Virus record (IMG/VR): IMGVR_UViG_3300009703_000024
Span: 1 to 53,170 of that record
Length of the DNA: 53,170 bases
DNA from: a virus
Reading direction: 5' to 3' (one strand)
The translations under genes and the position numbers were made by a program. The notes beneath the pieces were generated by a model. That model had not been told where the DNA came from. It did no database searches and saw nothing but the letters and a program-made list of their open reading frames with translations. How positions within the stretch are numbered: the first letter of the stretch is position 1; each line of letters starts with the position of its first letter. This document shows positions 9,873 to 19,559 of the stretch, piece after piece.

Positions 9873-12800
9873 TTAGACCCCGTATTTATCTTCAAACCAT
9901 TGTTGCATATCATCATCTTGTGCATCTGTTAATAGTTGTGGCATCCCTATAATTTCGTGAACAATGAAACCCGGTGGTGCTAATTCATTAATGTCGCTTG
10001 TAACACCAGTTCCGTCAACAACTTCACAAAAAAAGTCAACCCCCCCTTGCCTATTTGCGCCAGTGTTTAGATATTTATGGCCCGAAGCCAATGTTATACC
10101 ATATTTTTCAGCCATTTGACCCTCAATCAAATCCCTTTCTGCATTGGTTAGTTGTCTATTATATTGTAATACTTCACCGATATAGCCATCTAATTTGTAA
10201 GTTGTGGGGGTATAACCCACACAATAAGGTTGAGATGTTGCCAATTTATGGTAGTTGACGGTTGCAGTACCCGCCGATGCACCATTAATTCTTAATTCAC
10301 AAGAGGCCGCACCACCAACCCCATTACCACCCGAAATAGTAGCGGTTAAAACTACTGGTGTATCTACCACAGAAGTACCCGTTGCTGCTTGTATTGCTTG
10401 CCAAGCAGAACCATCACCTATCCAAAATTCCCATTGGTTGTTTGAACCAGTCATATCGCTGTATAAATTCCATCCTTTGTATGTAGCATTATTACGATTA
10501 CTTACTATTCCTTCATAAGTAGCATTATCAGCACTTGTTGTCGTTACTACAATAACAGTAATATCATTAGTATTCAAATCTGCATCATAAGCCCTTTCCA
10601 AAAAGTCATTACCATCAAACTGAATTGCTGGTTTATTATTAAAAATACTAGATGGGGAACGGATAGTTGGCCGGTCTGTTCCCGCTGATGGTCCAAAATC
10701 GTGATTATTGCCACTTCTATCCACCCAATCAGCCAATGCTAATCCATCAAATGATGGATTATTAAAGTGATTAGCGTCTAAATGTAATACTAAACCCGAA
10801 CTTGGTAAAAGCCCACCATAATCAAATTGAACAGGTGCAGTGGGGGTCCACCCAGCCACCGCTGCTGCACTACCCCCGGTATTTTGTTGATTTCGCCATT
10901 TCCAAGTGGCATTAGTGCCGTGGTCTATTCGTAGTGAAACAAGAGCCGGAATACCTGCTGTTGGTCTTTGTGTGGTTGGACCTGCAAAGGCCGCCGTACC
11001 ACCCGTAGCGGTTAATTTTGGATTCGGGGTCACGGCGTGACCATCATCCAACAATAATTTGAAGTTATCATTAATTTCACTACGCATTAAAGTCAAAGGG
11101 GTACTGGCTGTATAAGTGGGTGTTATGACATAATAAAAGGTCCAATCACCGTCAGCCATATTTGCCCCTGTGGAGGGATATAATAGTGTTAAGTGTTCAG
11201 AAGCAAAGGGGGCGGCTACTACGCCCGAAACATCTGGTATTCTACCAAAAGTCAATGGCCCATTGACACCATGCCCATTAACCCAACCCGACCCACCATA
11301 GTATTGTTTTCCAGATAAATAGTTAGGAATAGTTGTGGTTGCGTGAACAGTCGGATTACCACCCGGCCATACCATCGGCCCTGTTGGTGGTGTTAGGGCT
11401 TCGGAGGTGGAAACGGCAACCAAACCTGCTCGATTGTTAGCATTACCACAATTTTGTTTCCAACGCCATCCATCACCCCACCCATATAGGGCATAATTTG
11501 TTGATGAAGCCACAATACCCGTTGCTTTGTTGGTCCACCAAAAAACATAATCATCATTTGATACAACATTTGACCCGTTGTATTTTTTGATGGTTGTTTT
11601 ATCATTTGCATCAAACCATAAAGCCACTAAGTGGTCTAAGGGTGGCTCATAAGAACCGGCAGACCCCGAAACACCCGATGTTTGTGTTTGTGTATTAGTA
11701 TTAAAACGAGATTTAGTAGCAATAAAATAGGCATCATTCCCATTACCAGTAATATCACTAAATCGTTGGTTTTGTGTTAGTCTGGCCCTTGTCATTTGGC
11801 CCGTTGGTCTTGTTTCTGTCTTTCCGGGGTCGATTACTAAATCCCCATTACCGAGAGTAAACCATACAGGGGTATTGTCAGGGTGACCAAATAGAAATCC
11901 CTGTGTATTTGGGTCATTATTTGAGGCTAATAAGGTACTTTGAACAACTACACATGGTGGCCTACCAAGTGACCCATTACCATTAAAATCAATAGCCACA
12001 ATTCTCATTCTTTCAATGGGATTTACCATTGGGTCAAGGTCAACACCCCCTTCGGGCGAACTATCATGGTAGCCAAAGGAACTTACAGTACCACCAGTCA
12101 TTGGGTCTGTTCCACTCACGTTTATTATAGCATTCAAATTAGAAACAGGAATACCGTCTGAATGATAAGTGGATTTTGTCACTTCGGCTTGAATATCAAG
12201 AATACCACTAGCCCACCATGTTTGTAATTGTAATTCTTCAACAGGTATTGATAATATATGCGAAGCCAACAATTCTAAAGCAGCAGGTCGTTCTATCACA
12301 CCACCCATAACACTACTAGGAAAATCTCGTATTGCGAAATACCCATAATCATAACCAGCGGCTAGAGTAAGCGGGTGACCACCAGCAGGGTTTACAGGCG
12401 CAGTTACTTCTATGGTAGTGAAATCATATCCTATACACACCATAGGTAGGGGCATTAGCCCCTCATTCTCTCTCCCCACCCCATCCTTACCTTGATGGGG
12501 GTGGGCGGGGTTGCGATTATTAAAAAAATACAAATCGGGTATATCATCTTCATCTTCAAAATTCCATAAACCAACCGCATCTGGTAAAACTGTAAACGGT
12601 TGCATTTTTGGCTCAATAATCCCCCGACTTACCCTAACGCTCTCTATTACACCACGAAACTCTCCACCTTGACCACCAATAAATAAATCAGATGAGCCAG
12701 AACGTATAATTCGTTCTTCACCACCAAAATCCATATCTGCAACCAAATCAGTATTAATATACACTTTCATTCGTTTTCCTGTAAATTGAGCATTAACATA

Positions 12801-13301
12801 TAATAATTCACGAGATGGTAAATCAAGGTCATGTGGCTTACTTTCTCCTGTTGCATAAGACCCCCAATTAGTATTCGTAACATTGGGGAAATTGTATGCC
12901 GATACCACCCTTTCAGCAGCCAAACTACCTTTTGAAGTAGTTGTATATAAATCAAATGTAACAGGACCGGGTTTGTGCGGCTCTCCTACTTTAAGCGTAA
13001 AACAATTGGGTTTATGGAGAATAACACCACCCTTATCAGGTATGAAAAATGATTCGATTGTAAATGGGCCGATTATATTATTAATGCTATTTCCTTCATT
13101 TGGTATGTGCCGTTTACCTATTTTGGTTTCATTACTTTCATAGGATGATACTTTATTACTACCACCTGTTTTTTCACTATGTGAAGCATTAAATAAATCC
13201 ACACCGCTTTCACGAAACGCACCAGTAGGAACTACTAAACCATCAGTATAGCCATTTAGCCTCACGGCTTTAGAATAAACACTATGTATTGGCATATTCA
13301 A
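9873..13301 (-). CDS. Multi-LamG tail/adhesin protein
   Basis: 1142 residues with at least three LamG-like regions. The first is at about 70-235 (FTIESFFIPDKGGVILHK, then a VYINTDLVADMDFGG strand and FRGVIESVRVSRG). A second opens near 554 with LVALWFDANDKTTIKKY. A third opens near 832 with GLVLHLDANHFNN and closes near 1063 with IGEVLQYNRQLTNAERDLIE followed by AEKYG. The extreme C-terminus (IIGMPQLLTDAQDDDMQQW, then EDKYGV) looks like a second copy of the same closing motif, which suggests that the third domain is inserted inside the second. Its start overlaps the end of the 422-residue gene by 4 nt. Such lectin-like modules normally mediate attachment; the target is not visible from sequence. 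Confidence 0.82.
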   Translation of the reverse strand: MNMPIHSVYSKAVRLNGYTDGLVVPTGAFRESGVDLFNASHSEKTGGSNKVSSYESNETKIGKRHIPNEGNSINNIIGPFTIESFFIPDKGGVILHKPNCFTLKVGEPHKPGPVTFDLYTTTSKGSLAAERVVSAYNFPNVTNTNWGSYATGESKPHDLDLPSRELLYVNAQFTGKRMKVYINTDLVADMDFGGEERIIRSGSSDLFIGGQGGEFRGVIESVRVSRGIIEPKMQPFTVLPDAVGLWNFEDEDDIPDLYFFNNRNPAHPHQGKDGVGRENEGLMPLPMVCIGYDFTTIEVTAPVNPAGGHPLTLAAGYDYGYFAIRDFPSSVMGGVIERPAALELLASHILSIPVEELQLQTWWASGILDIQAEVTKSTYHSDGIPVSNLNAIINVSGTDPMTGGTVSSFGYHDSSPEGGVDLDPMVNPIERMRIVAIDFNGNGSLGRPPCVVVQSTLLASNNDPNTQGFLFGHPDNTPVWFTLGNGDLVIDPGKTETRPTGQMTRARLTQNQRFSDITGNGNDAYFIATKSRFNTNTQTQTSGVSGSAGSYEPPLDHLVALWFDANDKTTIKKYNGSNVVSNDDYVFWWTNKATGIVASSTNYALYGWGDGWRWKQNCGNANNRAGLVAVSTSEALTPPTGPMVWPGGNPTVHATTTIPNYLSGKQYYGGSGWVNGHGVNGPLTFGRIPDVSGVVAAPFASEHLTLLYPSTGANMADGDWTFYYVITPTYTASTPLTLMRSEINDNFKLLLDDGHAVTPNPKLTATGGTAAFAGPTTQRPTAGIPALVSLRIDHGTNATWKWRNQQNTGGSAAAVAGWTPTAPVQFDYGGLLPSSGLVLHLDANHFNNPSFDGLALADWVDRSGNNHDFGPSAGTDRPTIRSPSSIFNNKPAIQFDGNDFLERAYDADLNTNDITVIVVTTTSADNATYEGIVSNRNNATYKGWNLYSDMTGSNNQWEFWIGDGSAWQAIQAATGTSVVDTPVVLTATISGGNGVGGAASCELRINGASAGTATVNYHKLATSQPYCVGYTPTTYKLDGYIGEVLQYNRQLTNAERDLIEGQMAEKYGITLASGHKYLNTGANRQGGVDFFCEVVDGTGVTSDINELAPPGFIVHEIIGMPQLLTDAQDDDMQQWFEDKYGV

Positions 13302-14566
13302 ATCCCCAGTAGTTGTTCACAAGCAGCGAAAGTGAGATTGTAAAGCCAAACAGAATCACCCGCTTCATAACTTGGATTGAAAGTTTGAACTACCCCCGGA
13401 ATGGCTATCCCCTGTCTAAAAAATGGGTTTGGCCTAACACTTTCACCACCTATTACATCAATTGGGTCAAATGATGTAGTGTTTTTTTCCGCAGCGTAAT
13501 CAGTTCCCGGTCCAGAAGGTAAAATAAATTGCCTTAATATTTCATTTGCACCACCAGTAGCGGTTACCATAGATTCGTAAGGTATTCGTATTCCAACAAT
13601 ATATTTTTTAACGGCATCGGATTGTGATATGCGTAAAAAGGTAGATACATCTAATGATGATAGTGAATCCGGCATCTCTATTAAATCACCCGTAAATGAT
13701 TGGGTTGATAACATACCCCCACCGGGTGAAGCATTTATGGTCATATTAATAAGGTCTTGAATTTTATCCCCTTTGCTCATTTTAGTTCCCGAAACACCAT
13801 CAGTAAAGGCGGTTGTTGTGTAAAATGAACTAGCCCAATTTTGTGTTGTGCTTACACCAATTGCGCCTGTTTTCACTATTGGTGTATTACCATCACTATC
13901 TTTAGTAGTATTTGTTAAAGTTATCTTTTCGTTTGTTAAAGCGGGTATTGATTGGTCTGTTGAACTATTCAAATTATTCCCAGTAGTTTGAGTTATAGTG
14001 AAAATACTAGAAATAGCAGTTGTAACAGTATTTACTTTTACATTACCTCCCGTTAGGGCGGTGTTAATTGCAGTAGCAATATCACCTGTATTGTTTATTG
14101 TTCCACTAATATCAACTGGAACAATGCTTTTTGTCGCCACAGTTGGTGATAAAGAGCCAGTAGCATAAAACTGCAATGTGATGTTTTCACCCAACCCTGC
14201 CGTCATTTGACCTGCTGATTTGAAAACTATTTGTTTACCCCCCAAAGCCGTCACCATTGCAGCAATATTAGCATTACCCGCTTCGTCTTGTTGTTGTGTG
14301 AACCACGAAGAAAATAAACCAGTAGGGCGTGATAAATCAAAATGTGCTACTGCCCCCGTTGAACCACTAACACTATCATCATCTCTTAAAATCCCATCAA
14401 CAGTAATATTCAATGTGTTTGTATTCAAGTCAAGACCTGCCCTTACACCATAAATCGGTATAGGCCATACCGCCACCCCTCTTGTAACTTGAAATGCTAT
14501 ATTACTTGCTTCTAGTTCTATAATTCCACCGTCTTTTCGTATTAATTGAATTTTTGGCATACTCAA
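13298..14566 (-). CDS. Tail-tip/baseplate-region protein of unknown family
   Basis: 422 residues starting MSMPKIQLIRKDGGIIELEA, with 4-nt overlaps on both sides (tape measure upstream, LamG protein downstream). The N-terminal ~60 residues have alternating hydrophobic strands, and the middle is Thr/Ser/Asn-rich. The position directly after the tape measure is where distal tail or baseplate hub proteins lie in siphovirus and myovirus maps. I see no catalytic motif or transmembrane helix. Function is inferred from synteny only. Confidence 0.75.
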   Translation of the reverse strand: MSMPKIQLIRKDGGIIELEASNIAFQVTRGVAVWPIPIYGVRAGLDLNTNTLNITVDGILRDDDSVSGSTGAVAHFDLSRPTGLFSSWFTQQQDEAGNANIAAMVTALGGKQIVFKSAGQMTAGLGENITLQFYATGSLSPTVATKSIVPVDISGTINNTGDIATAINTALTGGNVKVNTVTTAISSIFTITQTTGNNLNSSTDQSIPALTNEKITLTNTTKDSDGNTPIVKTGAIGVSTTQNWASSFYTTTAFTDGVSGTKMSKGDKIQDLINMTINASPGGGMLSTQSFTGDLIEMPDSLSSLDVSTFLRISQSDAVKKYIVGIRIPYESMVTATGGANEILRQFILPSGPGTDYAAEKNTTSFDPIDVIGGESVRPNPFFRQGIAIPGVVQTFNPSYEAGDSVWLYNLTFAACEQLLGI

Positions 14567-16107
14567 ACACCCCTACTAAAACCACTACCACGAGAACGGC
14601 TCTTGAATACTCTTCCTACTTCCTCACCAACTAATCGGGCTATTTTTCGTGGGTCGCCATTAGCACCAGTCACATTGATATTTACGGTTGTTTCACCACC
14701 ACCAGTACCAGCACCATTAACAGTAACAGGGATGGTGCGGCCATCAGGTAGTGGAACAACTGCTTCTGTTCCATGTAGTGTCATAGGATAACCAGTTGAA
14801 GGACCAGATGCGATACCCCCTCTAGCCATTCCGGGGGCATCATCACCACCGAAACCGAAGAAACCACCAATACCATCAACAACCCACATAACAGCATCTA
14901 TTAATGGTTGGATATAATCTAAAAGATTGTCTATCATTTCACTACCATAGGTCCATATTCTTGAAAATGCGTCTTGAATTGCGGTCCAAACACCAAAAAT
15001 TATTTCTTTGGCCTTTTTGGTATCGCCACTTAATACCGCTACAATTGCTCTAATAACACCAACAACAGTAGTTAGAACTATTCCAATGAAGGTTAAGACC
15101 ATTTTGAATCCACTCATAAATGCCTTCGCTAAGGGTTTAATATACGGCCAAATCCATTTAATAACTTTAATAACTAATGCAATTATTTCTCCCGTAGCCA
15201 TTGCTACTGAACCCACAAGTTCCCCTATCACACTTATTGCATAAACAAGAAAATCAATCATTCCAGAATCTTCAAGGTAAGCAACAAAATCAGCCCACAA
15301 ATCAGTTAATATGGTTATGAATTCTTCCACATCACTAGCACCAAAGGCTTCCATAATGGAATTCAAAGCAGACATAAAACCGTCATAAATATCAGTAAAG
15401 GCTGTAATTATTGTTTCAACTATCCCTGCCTCAACAAAAGCACCCAATAAAAGACCTATTGAATCATAAACGGACCCATAAAACCTGAAATAGAAATTCA
15501 TTATTTCAGTAAGGGTAGGTATAACATCCATTCCAATACCCGCAGCATCGAGTTCGGGCAATACAATATCATTAAAGGCTGCTTTTATATCGTCAATGGC
15601 TATTTGTAAGCCAGCAAATATTTCCCCAATAATAGCCAAATCTTCTAACCATTTCCTTAAAGAGCCACCACCCTCATCAAAGGCAGCGGTAAATAGCATT
15701 AGACCCCCTACTACTGCAAAAATCAAACCTATAATTGGCAATATACTACTTAACATTCCCATAAATAAGTATTTTGTTGCACCAAGAACCTTTGTTAATG
15801 GCATAAATACCTTTGTTAAAAGACCAGTTGAAGCACCAACAACGGCCATTGAGCCACTTAATTTCTTTGTTGCTTCACTAGCCTCTTCTGCACCCTCTCC
15901 CACATCTCCACCAACATCACCAAAAGTAGAACTGATACTTTTTAATGCCATATCCCATTTCATATATGTTGTATAAAGTGGCCCTAATGCTTTCATTAAT
16001 ATTCGGTGTTTATCGGGTAAGACTGTAAGAATATCTGAATACTGTTGGAGAGTTTTTACCGTATTAACAGTATCAAGAGCCATCCCTGCGGTCTTTTCAC
16101 TAGCCAT
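14563..16107 (-). CDS. Tail tape measure protein
   Basis: 514 residues. Two long hydrophobic helical stretches (about 90-165 and 310-395, for example a run containing LLTKVFMPLTKVLGATKYLF) are separated by amphipathic helices. Near 426 comes the tape-measure C-terminal signature ARGGIASGPSTGYPMTLHG followed by TEAVVPLPDGR. It starts inside the end of the frameshifted assembly chaperone gene (8-nt overlap), the classical G-GT-H order. Tape measures span the tail lumen and set its length. At roughly 1.5 angstrom per residue, 514 residues would give a short tail near 75 nm; that figure is a rule-of-thumb inference. Confidence 0.88.
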   Translation of the reverse strand: MASEKTAGMALDTVNTVKTLQQYSDILTVLPDKHRILMKALGPLYTTYMKWDMALKSISSTFGDVGGDVGEGAEEASEATKKLSGSMAVVGASTGLLTKVFMPLTKVLGATKYLFMGMLSSILPIIGLIFAVVGGLMLFTAAFDEGGGSLRKWLEDLAIIGEIFAGLQIAIDDIKAAFNDIVLPELDAAGIGMDVIPTLTEIMNFYFRFYGSVYDSIGLLLGAFVEAGIVETIITAFTDIYDGFMSALNSIMEAFGASDVEEFITILTDLWADFVAYLEDSGMIDFLVYAISVIGELVGSVAMATGEIIALVIKVIKWIWPYIKPLAKAFMSGFKMVLTFIGIVLTTVVGVIRAIVAVLSGDTKKAKEIIFGVWTAIQDAFSRIWTYGSEMIDNLLDYIQPLIDAVMWVVDGIGGFFGFGGDDAPGMARGGIASGPSTGYPMTLHGTEAVVPLPDGRTIPVTVNGAGTGGGETTVNINVTGANGDPRKIARLVGEEVGRVFKSRSRGSGFSRGV

Positions 16108-16408
16108 CGTCTTTCAGCCTCGCATTCATTCGTTCAAAGAAATCAGTATCACTTGTAGTTCGAACAGCCCTACCCTTTGTGTTACCGAAACCCTGTTCAC
16201 GCTTTACTTTATTTATAGATTCGGCTTCAATCTCCTTAAAAACAGACAAAGTAAAATAATCCAACATTACCCGTTCAGGTGTTAAATTATCCCATGAATG
16301 GGGTGGGCATTTGAAAAATTGACCTAGAAAAAAGGTGGGTAAGGCGTGTGCCAGTATTGGTATTTTTTCAATACCAACACTCAAATCACCCTCTCCGTCC
16401 CAAGTCAT
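16100..16408 (-). CDS. Tail assembly chaperone, gpT-like frameshift extension
   Basis: 102 residues from the in-frame ATG (MTWDGEGDLSVGIEKIP...). The reading frame is open further upstream, back to a TGA at 16481-16483, and lies in the -1 frame relative to the gpG-like gene that ends at 16432. A C_CCT_TTG slippery heptamer (16438-16444) sits where the two frames overlap. The likely product is therefore a fused G-T protein of about 237 residues: 125 from gpG, ten linker residues GITLDDVRSF, then these 102. In lambda and most long-tailed phages the G and GT proteins coat the tape measure during tail assembly and are absent from the virion. The next gene is the tape measure, which fits. Independent translation from the ATG cannot be excluded. 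Confidence 0.8.
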   Translation of the reverse strand: MTWDGEGDLSVGIEKIPILAHALPTFFLGQFFKCPPHSWDNLTPERVMLDYFTLSVFKEIEAESINKVKREQGFGNTKGRAVRTTSDTDFFERMNARLKDDG

Positions 16409-16431
16409 AAAACTACGAACATCATCAAGGG

Positions 16432-16812
16432 TTATACCAAAGGGCCAGCAACACCGCCAGCCAATCCCTGCATCAATGAATCAAACGAAGGTAATAATGA
16501 TTGAATCGCCTCTCCTACTTCTGGTTTGAGATTCAGTAGTTCTGACTTACTCAAAATAGGGTCAGTGCGCTCAATACAAGTGCTGTAAACAAATTCCCAA
16601 TATCCACCAAAATCAATATTAGGGGCCATATCCCCTTTACTATTAGGTGTAATACTAACAAATCGTGTTAAAGCATTTTGTCGTTCAATCCAAGAAAGGG
16701 GTTTAATCCATAAGGCTAGTTCCCCGAAGGGGGTATCAACTGTATGCCTAATTGCATCATTTCCTACTACTAAGTCACTCGCTTTCGCTTTCTCCGTCAT
16801 TTTCATCACCAT
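16432..16812 (-). CDS. Tail assembly chaperone, gpG-like
   Basis: 126 residues, mostly helical after an N-terminal strand region (DTPFGELALWIKPLSWIER). It lies between the tail tube gene and the tape measure, the usual place of gpG. The size fits lambda-like G proteins (about 120-140 residues). Its C-terminus ends GGVAGPLV, and the codons for P and L form the slippery site that leads into the -1 frame. Its start overlaps the SAP-domain gene by 38 nt, so the first in-frame ATG (MVMKMTEK) or the fourth residue could be used. The call rests on order, size and the frameshift rather than sequence similarity. Confidence 0.72.
   Translation of the reverse strand: MVMKMTEKAKASDLVVGNDAIRHTVDTPFGELALWIKPLSWIERQNALTRFVSITPNSKGDMAPNIDFGGYWEFVYSTCIERTDPILSKSELLNLKPEVGEAIQSLLPSFDSLMQGLAGGVAGPLV
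16438..16444 (-). other. -1 programmed ribosomal frameshift slippery heptamer
   Basis: In the gpG-like frame the minus strand reads GGC CCT TTG GTA TAA. The heptamer C_CCT_TTG fits X_XXY_YYZ exactly (X=C, Y=T, Z=G) and lies two codons before the zero-frame stop. Slipping by -1 gives CCC TTT GGT and enters the open gpT-like frame. No downstream pseudoknot was worked out by eye. Confidence 0.8.
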
Positions 16813-17170
16813 CAGTTATTGGTTCGGTTTCTTCACTTTCTTCAACTGATTCATCATCGGCAATTAATCGAGCAACAATTTCTGCTTTTGTTCCACTTAC
16901 TGTTAGCCCACGCTGACTACACAAAACCTGTAAATCGGTTTTGGTTGTATCTTCGTAAGTCGTTGGTTCTGTGTTAGCAACGACTGGTGTTTCTGGTGTT
17001 GAAGGAGGTGGGGCGGGTGTTTCAATGTTATTGTGAACGGTAATACCACTAGCCGATAGGCCAGCCCCCTCCACAATACCTTTGTCTGTTATCATCCAAT
17101 TAAGTAATTCTCGCCTTCCGGCAATCGTTACGAACCCTGTTAGCCTTACCATTGTTATCAACCCTATCAT
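16775..17170 (-). CDS. Small protein with C-terminal SAP-like domain
   Basis: 131 residues. The N-terminal ~45 residues are compact (VRLTGFVTIAGRRELLNWMI). A Pro/Thr-rich linker follows, then a SAP/HeH-like helix-extension-helix at about 90-118 (KTDLQVLCSQRGLTVSGTKA with EIVARLI), then an acidic tail of Glu, Asp and Ser. SAP domains usually bind DNA, but small SAP or HeH modules are also common in phage head and tail accessory proteins. It lies between the tail tube and gpG-like genes. A start at the second ATG (MVRLTGF, 17152) is equally plausible. The function is not established. Confidence 0.7.
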   Translation of the reverse strand: MIGLITMVRLTGFVTIAGRRELLNWMITDKGIVEGAGLSASGITVHNNIETPAPPPSTPETPVVANTEPTTYEDTTKTDLQVLCSQRGLTVSGTKAEIVARLIADDESVEESEETEPITDGDENDGESESE

Positions 17171-17263
17171 CCATTACTATTAGTTATTGTGATTATGACT
17201 TAAATTTTCCTTTGTTGCCTAAAAAGTCTTTTTCTTACTATTGGGTCATTTATGATAAAACAC
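17171..17263 (-). promoter_or_regulatory. AT-rich intergenic gap, possible internal promoter or terminator
   Basis: At 93 bp this is the longest gap inside the minus-strand block. It contains a 13-bp palindrome, AAAAAGTCTTTTT (17221-17233), just after the tail tube stop, and an AT-rich AAAATTTAAG (17199-17208) about 30 nt upstream of the next ATG. Together these could end the tail-tube message and restart transcription. The sites are weak and were found by eye. Confidence 0.3.
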
Positions 17264-19549
17264 CTACAAAGTGAAATAAGGATTGGTTTCGGTTACTTTA
17301 ACATGTCTTAATGCAATATGAACATCAGCGGTTACTGGCCCTTTATCATCAGGTAATGGGTGTTCAGCCTTTACTACTGTATAATCTTCAATAGTAATCG
17401 CTGCATTCTGTCTTGTTGCATGGGAACCGGGTTTTGTTAATGTCAAGGTAATATCATTACTATTGGTGTGGTGTTTACGTTGTCGCAATTCATCAAACCA
17501 ACGAGTATCTTCAACTAAAGCAGAAAAACTAAGTTCATAATCACGGGCCGCTTCTGTTATTTCAGCCGCATATTGTGTTGATGCTTCGGCAACTTGGTCG
17601 GCAGCAGCATAAGAACCATCAGTACCCCGAACATACCATCTAGCCTCATTATTATTATTTATTTTCAAATCAATATTGGTAGCACGAAGTATGCTTGCGC
17701 CAAATGCTTCAAATGAAACATGTTGGAATAAATAAGGCTTTTCACCATTAACTGCAATACCCGAAACCCTACGATTTACTTGTGTATTAGCGGTATTTTC
17801 AAACATACGATGTGGTGTAATGAATTTTTCAGTTGTATCTGTAAACATACGACCCGCTTCATAATCACCTTTCACTTTTAGTTCCCCTTCACTATCTGCT
17901 ACACAATTAAGATTTCCAACTTTACAACCAGAATAAACTCTCATCATTTGTTCAGCACCCGGTGTTACATCGGTTTGTCGGAATGATTGTTCAATAGTAA
18001 AAGAGGGTAAGTAAGAATACCCGAAGAAATTGTGGGCTACACCATATTTTAATTCAAAGGTGCTATCAAGTATCGCAGGGCTTCCTCTCTCCCATGCTAT
18101 GCTGTTTGTGCTATCCCATGTGTATTGCATCCTTTCAACACCACATGAAGCGGCTGTGTGTTCAAATAAGAATGGTTCTTCAACATACACATATTCTGCA
18201 TCTCCACCATCGGATGTCCCAACACCAATTACCCTGCGTATCTCGTGTTTGTTGAGTGTTGGTAATTCTGCATCTGCACCGGGGATTTGAACTGTGTCCT
18301 TATCCACGATTTGAATATAATCACCTATTGCGAATTTAGCGGCATTTGTAGCACCCAAATCAATTCTAATATCACCTGCTGAAATATCCGTATCAATTTT
18401 AGCCAATACATAAACTGAACGATTCGCTACTATTGCAGTTGCTACTGCACCTGCGGTAATGTCAACACAACTTGAAATGGCTGTGGTTGCACCCGCACCC
18501 GCACCATAATATCCGTATTGTACACCACCTGTATCACTTTGCTCAAGAACCTTAAAAACACCAGTTGAGCCGATATTTTCGAAAATATCATTATAATTAG
18601 ATGTATTGATATTCACTACACCATTACCAGCAGCAGATGTACCGCTACCAATAGTGGTTTTACCACCAATCAAACAATCTGCATTGATAGCAATATCTGT
18701 TCCACCACCACCCGCTATACCCGTTGCTGTTGATGGTGCAGTAATTACTGTCACATCTTCAACTTGTGATATATCACCCACTTGTTGTGCATAAAATGCC
18801 GCAGTAGCGGGTTTTATGTTAAGAGGTGGTGCTGATAAAATAGTATCTGCGGCAGTAACATTCGAAAACTCGCCTAAACCAAGAGCAGTGTGACCACCAA
18901 GAGCATATTTGAAAAAGCGTAAACTGTGGGCATTCGTGTCAAACGCCCCACCACTAAGGGTTTCTTTACCGCTAGTCAAAACATTAACATCACGCCCCAT
19001 CCCAACAATGTGTTGTTTCCTTACATCTATTTCTGATTCGGGTAGTGAAAATGAGTTAAGTAATCCTAAGAATTGGTCTGCTTTGATACGCTCATCCGTT
19101 CCGGGGTTACAAGACGCATCAAAAGTAGGAACACGAAGGTTATCAATAAGGAAATACTTGTCACTTGTTCCTACTACCGCTGCACCTACTGTTGCTAATC
19201 GTGGTTGAATAGTAATAGTATCAGCGTCATTAGCAGTAATATAAAAGGTGCGTTTTGTTGAAGAATAATCATCAAGTAGATGGTTACCAGCCGCATCATA
19301 AAATCGCAAAGTTGCCCCAACAAGCATATTTTTAGGGACCATCATATTACCAGCCGTATCAACCCAATACATTCCTTCGCCCACATGAATTGTGGATGTG
19401 TTTGTGGTTGGGCCTACTTGAGTCGTTTTCCATCCATCGGTGGCTGTTGTTCCATCGACCCATGTTCCTGTTCCGTGGCCGATAAGACCAGTCTCTTTAG
19501 CCAATGATACTTCGGCCAAATCTCCTTTGTAAACTAAATTCGTTGCCAT
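17264..19549 (-). CDS. Major tail tube protein (large, with insertions)
   Basis: 761 residues from ATG 19549, chosen because GAGATGA lies 5 nt upstream; an earlier ATG at 19558 is in frame. The C-terminal ~200 residues resemble tail tube proteins: a FEAFGASILRATNIDLKINN strand, then DYELSFSALVEDTRWFDELR, then a terminal strand set before NPYFTL. A typical tube protein has 150-250 residues, so this one has large extra regions, probably surface domains; the middle is Gly/Ala/Thr-rich. It lies between the tail terminator-like gene and the assembly chaperones, the expected location. I see no sheath protein nearby, which favours a siphovirus-type tail. Confidence 0.72.
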   Translation of the reverse strand: MATNLVYKGDLAEVSLAKETGLIGHGTGTWVDGTTATDGWKTTQVGPTTNTSTIHVGEGMYWVDTAGNMMVPKNMLVGATLRFYDAAGNHLLDDYSSTKRTFYITANDADTITIQPRLATVGAAVVGTSDKYFLIDNLRVPTFDASCNPGTDERIKADQFLGLLNSFSLPESEIDVRKQHIVGMGRDVNVLTSGKETLSGGAFDTNAHSLRFFKYALGGHTALGLGEFSNVTAADTILSAPPLNIKPATAAFYAQQVGDISQVEDVTVITAPSTATGIAGGGGTDIAINADCLIGGKTTIGSGTSAAGNGVVNINTSNYNDIFENIGSTGVFKVLEQSDTGGVQYGYYGAGAGATTAISSCVDITAGAVATAIVANRSVYVLAKIDTDISAGDIRIDLGATNAAKFAIGDYIQIVDKDTVQIPGADAELPTLNKHEIRRVIGVGTSDGGDAEYVYVEEPFLFEHTAASCGVERMQYTWDSTNSIAWERGSPAILDSTFELKYGVAHNFFGYSYLPSFTIEQSFRQTDVTPGAEQMMRVYSGCKVGNLNCVADSEGELKVKGDYEAGRMFTDTTEKFITPHRMFENTANTQVNRRVSGIAVNGEKPYLFQHVSFEAFGASILRATNIDLKINNNNEARWYVRGTDGSYAAADQVAEASTQYAAEITEAARDYELSFSALVEDTRWFDELRQRKHHTNSNDITLTLTKPGSHATRQNAAITIEDYTVVKAEHPLPDDKGPVTADVHIALRHVKVTETNPYFTL

Positions 19550-19559
19550 ATTTCTCATC

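Noticed and set aside
15596-15976. 126-codon plus-strand frame
   Set aside because: It lies antisense to the tape measure, with no ribosome site; the minus-strand gene explains the region.
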